Positions 44,399-51,452 of a stretch of DNA of 64,000 bases are shown here, one piece after another. How positions within the stretch are numbered: the first letter of the stretch is position 1; every line of letters begins with the position of its first letter. This DNA is from Pseudomonadota bacterium (GTDB lineage: Bacteria > Pseudomonadota > Gammaproteobacteria > Steroidobacterales > Steroidobacteraceae): NCBI GenBank assembly GCA_026398735.1, contig JAPLSH010000003.1:62001-126000 (forward strand). Reading direction: 5' to 3'. Made by a program: the position numbers and the translations under genes. The notes below the pieces were generated by a model. That model did no database searches. It saw only the letters and a program-made list of their open reading frames with translations, and was not told the DNA's origin.

Positions 44399-45472
44399 AT
44401 GAAGAGCGTCGTCGTCGACAAGATCGCCTCGGTCACCCAGGCCCTGGGACTCAAGCACGACCTGCGCGTTGCAGAGGACAACATCCCCGCCGAAGAGGGC
44501 GTGGTGTTGGTGGTCGAAGTGCTGACCAACAAGTCCACCTACAACACGCTGGAACTGACCAGCGGTCGCATGGCCAAGGTTGTGCGCGGCGATATCGTGG
44601 TCGGTGCATTGGGCACACGGCGTGCGCTGTTTGGTTATTCAGGTCGGGTGCCCGAATCGGTCAAGGCCGGCGATGTCATTCAGATGCTCAACATCGGTGG
44701 TGTGCTGGGCGTGTGCGACTCGGCCAACCCCGACAAGGGCAAACCGTTTGATGTGCGCGTGCTGGGCGTGGTGCTGCAGTTCCCTTTCCTAGGTGAGCGC
44801 ATCGGCGTGCCGGCGCGCGTGGGTTCACGCAAGCTCGACTACGACGCTCCGCTCGACACGCAAGGCGTGCCGGTGGTGGCACTGGCCGGCACTTGCATGG
44901 AAGCCGGCAAGACTGCCGCTGCCTGCGCCATCGTCTCGCGCATGCGTCATCGCGGACTGGTGGTCGATGTGTTTAAGGCCACTGGTGTTTCGCTGCGTCG
45001 CGACATTCTGGCCATGGAAGATTCCGGTGCCCGCAACGGTCTCATTTTCACCGACCTTGGCGTGGTCACCACTACGGCCAAGACCGGTCCGGCGCTGACC
45101 CGCACCATGCTCACCGAGCTTGCGGCCAAGAAGCCCGACGTCATTGTGTTCGAGCTGGGCGATGGCCTGATCGGCACTTATGGTGTCGATGCCATCCTCA
45201 AGTGCGAAGACATCGCCAAGTCGCTGACTAGCGTCGTGCTGTCGGCCAACGATCCTGTGGCCGCATGGGGTGGCGTGAAGCTGCTGCGCGAGCGTTTTGG
45301 CATTGAGCCTTCCGTGGTCACCGGCCCTGCCACCGACAACGCCGTGGGCGTGCAGATCATCGAAGAGCAGATGAACGTGCGCGCCTGCAACGCGATTACC
45401 GATGGCGCCAAGCTGGGCGATCTGATCATCGACAGTCTGAAGCTGCCGGCCAAGGCTGCGGAATCAGCCTGA
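44399..45472 (+). CDS. P-loop protein of unknown function inside the arginine operon
   Basis: 357 aa, cytoplasmic. The N-terminal part (1-140) is beta-rich (EGVVLVVEVLTNKSTYNTLELTSGRMAKVVRGDIVVGALGTRRALFGY). A second domain starts at PVVALAGTCMEAGKTAAACAI, a P-loop (GTCMEAGKT, 164-172), followed by VDVFKATGVSLRRDI and a Walker B-like DVIVFELGDGLIG. The overall shape recalls DUF1611 proteins such as the D-glutamate N-acetyltransferase DgcN, or MobB/dethiobiotin-synthase folds; I am not certain which. It lies between argG and argC and is co-translated with argC (TGATG). A role in arginine synthesis is an inference; see findings. Confidence 0.6.
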   Translation: MKSVVVDKIASVTQALGLKHDLRVAEDNIPAEEGVVLVVEVLTNKSTYNTLELTSGRMAKVVRGDIVVGALGTRRALFGYSGRVPESVKAGDVIQMLNIGGVLGVCDSANPDKGKPFDVRVLGVVLQFPFLGERIGVPARVGSRKLDYDAPLDTQGVPVVALAGTCMEAGKTAAACAIVSRMRHRGLVVDVFKATGVSLRRDILAMEDSGARNGLIFTDLGVVTTTAKTGPALTRTMLTELAAKKPDVIVFELGDGLIGTYGVDAILKCEDIAKSLTSVVLSANDPVAAWGGVKLLRERFGIEPSVVTGPATDNAVGVQIIEEQMNVRACNAITDGAKLGDLIIDSLKLPAKAAESA

Positions 45473-46536
45473 TGAGCGCGTCTGCCATTCCCGTCATCGT
45501 GCTCGGCGGCACCGGCTATGTAGCCGGTGAGTTGCTGCGCCTGATTGCCGGCCATCCGCAGTTGCAGCTGGCGGGGATTCTGTCTGACAGCCAGCCCGGT
45601 GCCGCGGTAGCGGCTTCGTTTGGCCACTTGGCCAGCGCCTATCCCGACGCGGTGTTCTCATCGATCGAACAGATCGAAGCACTGGTGGCCAGCCTGCCGG
45701 TCAGCGCCATCTTCTCGGCTGCACCGCATGGTGCATCAGCCGCGCTCATCGATCGCTTGCTGACGGTGGCCGAGGCGGCTGGCACACAGCCGCGCGTCGT
45801 CGACATCTCGGCAGACTTTCGTTACAGCACCGATGCAGCATATGCCGCAGTCTATAAGCATGCGCACGGTGCGCCGGCGCGCTTGCCGCAGTTCAGCTGC
45901 GCAGTGCCCGAACATCTGGCGCAGTCGCCCACACCGCACGTGGCGCATCCGGGCTGCTTTGCCACTGCCATCTTGCTGGCCTCGGTCCCGCTGCTCAAGC
46001 TGGGTCTGGTGTCGCCACAGCTGTTTGTCAGTGGCGTGACCGGCAGCACCGGCTCGGGTCGCAAGCCCACCGACGGCACGCACCACCCGCAACGGCACAG
46101 CGATATGTATTCGTACAACGCGCTGGCGCATCGCCACACACCCGAGGTCACTGCCTGCGCACTGGCCGCTAGCGGTGTGGCTGCAGACTTTAATTTCGTA
46201 CCGCACTCGGGCCCGTTTGCGCGCGGCATTCATGTGACGGTACAGGCGCAGTTGCTACAGCCGGTATCGCAGGCAGAACTACTGCAGGCCTTCGCAGGCT
46301 TTTATGCGCACTCGCCGTTCGTACACGTGGCCGCACAGGCTCCGCGCATCAAAGATGTGGCAGGCAGCAACTATGCGCGCCTGTCGGTGGCAGCCAACGG
46401 CCGCAGCATCGCGGTCATGAGCGTCATCGACAATCTCAACAAGGGCGCCGCCGGCGGCGCCATGCAATGGATGAACCGCCTGCTGGGCCTGCCAGAGACC
46501 TCTGGTCTTACGGCGCCGGCTGCCGGTTGGACCTGA
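45472..46536 (+). CDS. argC: N-acyl-gamma-glutamyl-phosphate reductase
   Basis: 354 aa. N-terminal NAD(P) fold VIVLGGTGYVAGELLRLIAGHP, catalytic Cys in HVAHPGCFATAILLASVPL, then GVTGSTGSGRKPTDGTHHPQRH. It reduces N-acetyl- (or N-succinyl-) glutamyl phosphate to the semialdehyde. The ATG at 45472 shares the stop of the P-loop gene (TGATG). The pattern DISADFRYSTDAAYAAVYKHAHGAPARLPQFSCAVPEHL is normal for ArgC. Confidence 0.93.
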   Translation: MSASAIPVIVLGGTGYVAGELLRLIAGHPQLQLAGILSDSQPGAAVAASFGHLASAYPDAVFSSIEQIEALVASLPVSAIFSAAPHGASAALIDRLLTVAEAAGTQPRVVDISADFRYSTDAAYAAVYKHAHGAPARLPQFSCAVPEHLAQSPTPHVAHPGCFATAILLASVPLLKLGLVSPQLFVSGVTGSTGSGRKPTDGTHHPQRHSDMYSYNALAHRHTPEVTACALAASGVAADFNFVPHSGPFARGIHVTVQAQLLQPVSQAELLQAFAGFYAHSPFVHVAAQAPRIKDVAGSNYARLSVAANGRSIAVMSVIDNLNKGAAGGAMQWMNRLLGLPETSGLTAPAAGWT

Positions 46537-46558
46537 TACGCCAAGGACACGTCTCGTC

Positions 46559-47692
46559 ATGCATGACTATCTCGCGCCAGTATTTGCCCAATATCCGCTG
46601 CCCGTCGCACGCGCCGAAGGCGTGTGGTTGTACACGCCAGACGGTCGTCGCGTGCTCGACATGTATGGCGGCCATGCCGTGGCGGCGCTGGGCTATGGCC
46701 ATAAGGGCTGGACTGATGCGCTGATCGCACAGGCACAGGCCGTCAACTTCCAGACCAACGCCGTGCCGATGGATGTGCGGCTGCGCGCTGCAGAGCGGTT
46801 GGTGAAGTTCTCTGGTCTGCCCTTCGAGCGCGTGTTCTTCGTGAACAGCGGTGCCGAGGCCAACGAGAACGCACTCAAGATGGCGTTCACGGTTACCGGT
46901 CGCAGCGAGGTCATCGCGCTGGAACAAGGCTGGCATGGCCGCACACCCGGTGCCGCCGCCATCACTTGGGGCGCCATGGAGAAGTGGTACGGCTATCCGC
47001 GCACGCCGTTTGATGTGCAGTTCGTGTCGCGCACCGATACGACGGGTCTGGCCACCATCACCGAGAAGACCGCCGCTGTCTTTGTTGAACCCGTGCAGGG
47101 CGTGGGCGGTGCCTTCGATATCGGCACCAGCTTCTTGCAGGCACTGCGCAAGCGCTGCGATGAAACCGGCACCATGCTCATCTTTGATGAAGTGCAGTGC
47201 GGCATGGGCCGCACCGGTCATCCGTTCGGCGCCAATCTGTATGGCGTGATGCCGGACATGATCACCACCGCCAAAGCACTGGGCAACGGCTTTCCCTGCT
47301 CGGCGCTGTTGATGTCGGCCAAGGTCTCGAAGGCCATCAAGCTCGATGCGATGGGCACCACCTTTGGTGGTGGACCGATGGCCTGCGCAGTCATCGAAGC
47401 GGTCATCGAGGCCATCGAATCCGAAGACCTGCTGGCCAATGTGCGGCGCGTGTCCCAGTACATCCGCGACACCTGCATCGTGGGCCCGGTAATTGGTCAT
47501 CAAGGTGCAGGCTTTCTTACTGGTCTTAAGACTCGCGTGCCTGCCAAACAAGTACAACAAGCGCTGCTTGCGCAAGACATCCTCACCGGCACCAGCGGTG
47601 ACCCCAACGTACTGCGCCTGTTGCCGCCGTACGTACTCAAGGAAGCCGACGTCGACTTTCTGGCCGCCGCGCTCGCGCGCCTTACGTTCTGA
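46559..47692 (+). CDS. argD: N-acylornithine aminotransferase
   Basis: 377 aa class III PLP enzyme. GVWLYTPDGRRVLDMYGGHAVAALGYGH, FFVNSGAEANENALKMAF, EQGWHGRTPGAA, LIFDEVQCGMGRTG (PLP-ring Asp) and TTAKALGNGFPCSALL (Schiff-base Lys) are present. It transaminates N-acetyl- or N-succinyl-glutamate semialdehyde to the acylated ornithine. The SD-like AAGGA lies a little far from the ATG (11 bp). Next in the operon after argC (22-bp gap), 11 bp before argF'. Confidence 0.9.
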   Translation: MHDYLAPVFAQYPLPVARAEGVWLYTPDGRRVLDMYGGHAVAALGYGHKGWTDALIAQAQAVNFQTNAVPMDVRLRAAERLVKFSGLPFERVFFVNSGAEANENALKMAFTVTGRSEVIALEQGWHGRTPGAAAITWGAMEKWYGYPRTPFDVQFVSRTDTTGLATITEKTAAVFVEPVQGVGGAFDIGTSFLQALRKRCDETGTMLIFDEVQCGMGRTGHPFGANLYGVMPDMITTAKALGNGFPCSALLMSAKVSKAIKLDAMGTTFGGGPMACAVIEAVIEAIESEDLLANVRRVSQYIRDTCIVGPVIGHQGAGFLTGLKTRVPAKQVQQALLAQDILTGTSGDPNVLRLLPPYVLKEADVDFLAAALARLTF

Positions 47693-47703
47693 AGGATCGA
47701 ATC

Positions 47704-48708
47704 ATGAAACGATTCCTCGACCTTGCCGATCTTGAACGCGATGCAGTACTAGACCTGCTGGCTCTTGCTGCGCGTCTGCAAAAGCATCCCGAACCGCAGG
47801 CTCTGGCCGGCAAAATTTTGGGCATGGTGTTTTTCAATCCTTCGCTGCGCACCCTGGCCTCTTTTCAGGCGGGTATGGCACGACTGGGCGGCACGTCATT
47901 TGTAGTGACTCCGGGCCAAGGCACTTGGAAGCTCGAGCATCGCTTGGGAGCCATCATGGATGGCGATCGCGCCGAACATGTGCGCGAGGGCATTCCGGTG
48001 TTGGCATCGTATTGCGATGCGTTTGGTATCCGTGCGTTTGCCGAAGGCACCGATCTGGCGTTTGATCTGGCCGAAACGCAGTTCAATGCAATGGCTGCCA
48101 CGGTCAACAAGCCGCTGATCAATCTTGAATCGGCCGTCAACCATCCCTGCCAGGCACTGGCAGATTGGAAGACCATGGACGAGCTGGGCGTGCCGCAGCG
48201 CGGCAAGTTTGTGCTGTCGTGGGTCAAGCATCCGCGCCCGCTGCCGCTGGCTGTGCCAGCCGCAACGCTGCATATGGCCGCCATGCGCGGCATGGATGTC
48301 ACCGTGCTGCGTCCGGATGGCTTTGCGTTGCCCGATGCCATTATGGAGAAGGCGCGCCGTGCTGCTGCGGCTTCGGGTGGTTCGGTCAGCGAGACCACAG
48401 ACCGTGCTGCCGCCATGAAAGGCGCCACAGTGCTGTATGCCAAGGAGTGGGGTTCGACTCGCTTCTACGGAGATGTGGAGGGTGATAGCACCCTGCGCTC
48501 TCAACTGGGCGACTGGCAGGTCGACGAGCGTTGGTTTGCCAATGCCGACCAAGACTGCCGCTTCATGCATTGCCTGCCAGTGCGACGCAATGTCGCAGTG
48601 GCCGACCATGTCCTCGATGGCCCGCGCAGCGTCGTGCTGCACGAGGCTCATAACCGCATGCCGGCTCAAATGGCCGTGCTGCACCGCCTGCTTGCCAACT
48701 CGAATTAA
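47704..48708 (+). CDS. argF': N-acylornithine carbamoyltransferase (AOTCase/SOTCase class)
   Basis: 334 aa. It differs from ordinary OTCase: FFNPSLRTLASFQ for the carbamoyl-phosphate site, then GTWKLEHRLGAIMDGDRAEHVREGIPVLASYCDAFGIRAFAEG, HPRPLPLAVPAA and RFMHCLPVRRN, all typical of the N-acyl class. In N-acetylornithine enzymes (Xanthomonas) the specificity residue is Glu92; in N-succinylornithine enzymes (Bacteroides) it is Pro90. Here it is Ala90. The catalytic Lys302 of the acetyl type seems to be Met. Residue 51, usually Arg, is Leu. It resembles the succinyl type most. Exact substrate open. SD GAAGGA supports the start. Confidence 0.85.
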   Translation: MKRFLDLADLERDAVLDLLALAARLQKHPEPQALAGKILGMVFFNPSLRTLASFQAGMARLGGTSFVVTPGQGTWKLEHRLGAIMDGDRAEHVREGIPVLASYCDAFGIRAFAEGTDLAFDLAETQFNAMAATVNKPLINLESAVNHPCQALADWKTMDELGVPQRGKFVLSWVKHPRPLPLAVPAATLHMAAMRGMDVTVLRPDGFALPDAIMEKARRAAAASGGSVSETTDRAAAMKGATVLYAKEWGSTRFYGDVEGDSTLRSQLGDWQVDERWFANADQDCRFMHCLPVRRNVAVADHVLDGPRSVVLHEAHNRMPAQMAVLHRLLANSN

Positions 48709-48720
48709 CAGGGCGCAACC

Positions 48721-49662
48721 ATGATCGTTCATAGCTCCGACAAGTCTGCCGCCGTTCGCGCCCTGCGCAACGCTTCTCCTTACATCCGCATGTACAAGGG
48801 CAAGATCTTCGTGATCAAGGCCGGTGGTGCCGTATTTGGTGACTCGGTCGCCACACGCGCGCTCATCGAGCAGATTGCGATCCTGCATTACTTGGGCATC
48901 CGCGTGGTGATGGTGCATGGCGGTGGTCCGCAGCTCACACAAGTCACAGAGGCCATGGGCGTACCGACGCGTATGGTGCAAGGCCGTCGCGTCACCGACG
49001 AGAAATCCATCGATGCCACCTCAATGGTGCTCAATGGCCTGATCAACACACGCTTGCTGGCCATGTGCCGCGAGCTGGAGATTGAGGCAGTGGGCGTATC
49101 GGGTGTCGATGCCGGACTGGTCAAGGCGCACAAGCGTCCGCCTGTAAAAGTCGACTCTGAGATGGTCGACTATGGCTTTGTTGGTGACATTGACCTGATC
49201 GACGGCTCGGTGCTGCGCAAGCTGCTCGACAACGGCCTGATGCCTGTGGTCAGCCCGCTGTCGGCCGACGACAGCGGCCAACTGCTCAATATCAATGCAG
49301 ACACCGTTGCAGCGGCTATCGGCGCAGCGCTGGGTGCAGAGAAGCTGATCCTGTGCACCGGTGCGCCGGGCATCCTGGCCGACGTCAACGATCCGCGTTC
49401 GATCATCTCTTACACCGATCTCAAGGGTCTCGATGCCATGCTTGCCAGCGGTGCCATCAAGGACGGCATGTTGCCCAAGGCCAAGGCCATTGAAGCGGCG
49501 ATCCGCGGCGGCGTGCGGCGCGTGCATGTCATCTCATATGACGCACCCGACAGCATCCTCGCAGAGATCTTTACCAATGAAGGTACCGGCACGCTGATCG
49601 TCAATGACGTCAACGACGTCAACGCGCTGTCGCCGGCCGAACAGCAAGTCGGCAAGGCTTAA
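48721..49662 (+). CDS. argB: N-acylglutamate kinase, with N-terminal helix extension
   Basis: 313 aa. It opens with an extra helix, SDKSAAVRALRNASPYIRMYKGKIFVIKAGG, which in arginine-sensitive hexameric NAG kinases mediates hexamer formation and feedback inhibition. Kinase motifs: VIKAGGAVFGD, VMVHGGGPQLT, LNINADTVAAAIGAAL and the ADVNDPRSIISYTDL region. It is monofunctional; there is no N-acetyltransferase (NAGS) domain as in the Xanthomonas kinase-synthase fusion. Arginine control of the enzyme is therefore likely. It lies 12 bp after argF' and 10 bp before argH. Confidence 0.92.
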   Translation: MIVHSSDKSAAVRALRNASPYIRMYKGKIFVIKAGGAVFGDSVATRALIEQIAILHYLGIRVVMVHGGGPQLTQVTEAMGVPTRMVQGRRVTDEKSIDATSMVLNGLINTRLLAMCRELEIEAVGVSGVDAGLVKAHKRPPVKVDSEMVDYGFVGDIDLIDGSVLRKLLDNGLMPVVSPLSADDSGQLLNINADTVAAAIGAALGAEKLILCTGAPGILADVNDPRSIISYTDLKGLDAMLASGAIKDGMLPKAKAIEAAIRGGVRRVHVISYDAPDSILAEIFTNEGTGTLIVNDVNDVNALSPAEQQVGKA

Positions 49663-49672
49663 GGCGCACGCC

Positions 49673-50863
49673 ATGAGCCGTCTCTGGGACAAAGGTGCAC
49701 CGCTGGATGAGCGCGTACTGCAGTTCACCGCCGGCGACGACTACGCGCTCGACGAACGGCTGGTGCCCTATGACGTGCGCGCCTCGATTGCACACGCCGA
49801 AATGCTGCATACGCGCGGCCTGCTCGAGGCAGCCGACCTGGAGGCGATCCGCGACGGCCTGCAACACTTGGCAGTGGAACATGCGGCCGGTCAGTGGCAC
49901 ATCAGCCTTGCTGACGAAGACGGACAGACAGCACTCGAACAGCGTCTGACTGCACGCATCGGTGCGGCCGGGGGTCGCGTGCATCTGGGCCGTTCGCGCA
50001 ACGATCAAGTGCTCACAGCCGTACGCCTGTACCTGCGTGATGCCGCCACTGGGCTGGCCGAGAATGCGGAACGCGTTGCCGGCGAGCTGGATCAGTTGGC
50101 TGCACGCCAAGGCGAGGTCGTTCTGCCTGGCTATACGCATATGCAACAGGCGATGCCCAGCTCGGTAGCACTGTGGGCTGGCGGCTTTGCCGGCGAGCTG
50201 CGCGATGACGCTGCAGGCCTGCGCAGCGTGCTGCGGCGCATCAACCGCAATCCATTGGGATCGGCCGCTGGCTATGGCGCGCCCGGGCTGGGGCTGGATC
50301 GCGAACTCACGCGCGCCAAGCTGGATTTTGCTGAAGTACAAGAACCGGTGACCAGCGTGCAGTTGTCACGCGGCAAGGCCGAGGCACAGCTGCTGTTCGA
50401 GATTGCACTGACGATGCAGGACCTGGGTCGTCTGTCGAGTGATCTGCTGCTGTTCTACACGCAGGAGTTTGCCTTCGTGTCGTTGCCGGATGCCTTTACT
50501 ACCGGCTCTTCGATCATGCCGCAGAAGCGCAACCCGGACGTGTTCGAGCTGCTGCGCGGTCGCAGTGCCTCGGCGCAGGCCTGCCTGCTGGAAGCCTTGG
50601 CTATATTTGCCAAGCTGCCCTCTGGCTATCAGCGCGACTTGCAGCTGCTCAAGCAGCCGCTGTTTCGCGGCATCGATCTGTGCGCCCAAGCGCTGGACAT
50701 CATGGCCACAGCACTGCCAGCGGTGAGCTTTAATCCGGCACGCATCAAGATCGATCCGTCGATCCACACCGCTGAAGAAGCCTATGCGCTGGTCGTCAAA
50801 GACGGCATTCCTTTTCGCGAGGCCTATCGCATCGTCGGTGCCAGGCTTAAGGCCGGTGGCTGA
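49673..50863 (+). CDS. argH: Argininosuccinate lyase, short form
   Basis: 396 aa, shorter than the usual 450-470 aa: it ends at FREAYRIVGARLKAGG, where the family continues for 50-60 residues. All catalytic parts are there: HLGRSRNDQVLTAVRLYLRD, YTHMQQAMPSS, NPLGSAAGYGAP and the signature GSSIMPQKRNPDVFEL. It has Bacteroides-like features (LPSGYQRDLQLLK) rather than E. coli-like ones. Start at ATG 49673 (MSRLWDKGAPLDERV). The stop overlaps the next, membrane-protein gene by 8 bp. Confidence 0.88.
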   Translation: MSRLWDKGAPLDERVLQFTAGDDYALDERLVPYDVRASIAHAEMLHTRGLLEAADLEAIRDGLQHLAVEHAAGQWHISLADEDGQTALEQRLTARIGAAGGRVHLGRSRNDQVLTAVRLYLRDAATGLAENAERVAGELDQLAARQGEVVLPGYTHMQQAMPSSVALWAGGFAGELRDDAAGLRSVLRRINRNPLGSAAGYGAPGLGLDRELTRAKLDFAEVQEPVTSVQLSRGKAEAQLLFEIALTMQDLGRLSSDLLLFYTQEFAFVSLPDAFTTGSSIMPQKRNPDVFELLRGRSASAQACLLEALAIFAKLPSGYQRDLQLLKQPLFRGIDLCAQALDIMATALPAVSFNPARIKIDPSIHTAEEAYALVVKDGIPFREAYRIVGARLKAGG

Positions 50864-51248
50864 CAGCGACGCGCAGCAGCGCAGCCTGCACCGCTGGGTG
50901 CAGGCGATGTACGGCCTGCATGCACTGGCACTGGTGTCGGTGCTAGCGGGAGCTTTCCTCGGCCTGGCTCTGTTGTTTGCGTTGCCATCGGCCGTGGCGG
51001 TGCTGATGAACCTGCTGCGTGTACGCAGCGCGCGCGGCAGCACGCTACACACCCACTTTCTCTGGCAGCAGCGCAGCGTCGGCTACACGGTACTGGCGGT
51101 TGTGGCTGCGACTCTGGCTCTAGGGCCTGTCGTGCTGCTGGGCGTCGGATCCACCGTACTGCTGAGCGCCTATGGCGCGATCGGCCTGTGGGCCGCATGG
51201 CGTATCGGTACAGGTTGGCTGGCTTTGCGCGACGGCCACACCCCCTGA
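50856..51248 (+). CDS. Small two- to three-helix membrane protein
   Basis: 130 aa from a GTG at 50856, overlapping the argH end. Helices: ALALVSVLAGAFLGLALLFALP, VGYTVLAVVAATLALGPVVLL and VGSTVLLSAYGAIGLWAAWRIGTGWL. The end IGTGWLALRDGHTP resembles a common family of small envelope proteins of unknown function with a YR-x-GWL-x-L-x-DG ending. No clear link with arginine synthesis other than translational coupling. Confidence 0.65.
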   Translation: MADSDAQQRSLHRWVQAMYGLHALALVSVLAGAFLGLALLFALPSAVAVLMNLLRVRSARGSTLHTHFLWQQRSVGYTVLAVVAATLALGPVVLLGVGSTVLLSAYGAIGLWAAWRIGTGWLALRDGHTP

Positions 51249-51266
51249 CCGGCTATCATCGAGCGC

Positions 51267-51452
51267 ATGCACCGCACCGCAACGCTGTCGATCGTTACCG
51301 CCCTGTTGGCCGCCGCCCTGCTTGCAGGCTGTGGCCAAACAGGTTCGCTCTATCTGCCCGATCGCACCGCTGAGCCGATCACTGCACCCGACACGGCACC
51401 GGACACGGCACCAGCAGATCGTAGCGAAGACACACACCGGAGAATCCATTGA
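51267..51452 (+). CDS. lptM: LptM-type small lipoprotein (LPS-assembly helper)
   Basis: 61 aa. Signal peptide with lipobox LLAGCGQTGSLYLP: the short G-x-T/KGSLYLP run after the lipid-bearing Cys is the hallmark of LptM (YifL). LptM binds LptD/LptE at the outer membrane and helps LPS transporter maturation. In most gammaproteobacteria it precedes lysA; here polA comes next, with the TTG start of polA overlapping the TGA (51449-51452). The rest is a Thr/Pro/Asp-rich tail. Confidence 0.85.
   Translation: MHRTATLSIVTALLAAALLAGCGQTGSLYLPDRTAEPITAPDTAPDTAPADRSEDTHRRIH

Noticed and set aside
46508-47575. 355-codon minus-strand frame opposite argD
   Set aside because: Shadow of argD, typical of GC-rich genes; argD has all PLP motifs.
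47896-48981. 361-codon minus-strand frame opposite argF' and argB
   Set aside because: It crosses two well-supported genes on the other strand and shows no conserved features.
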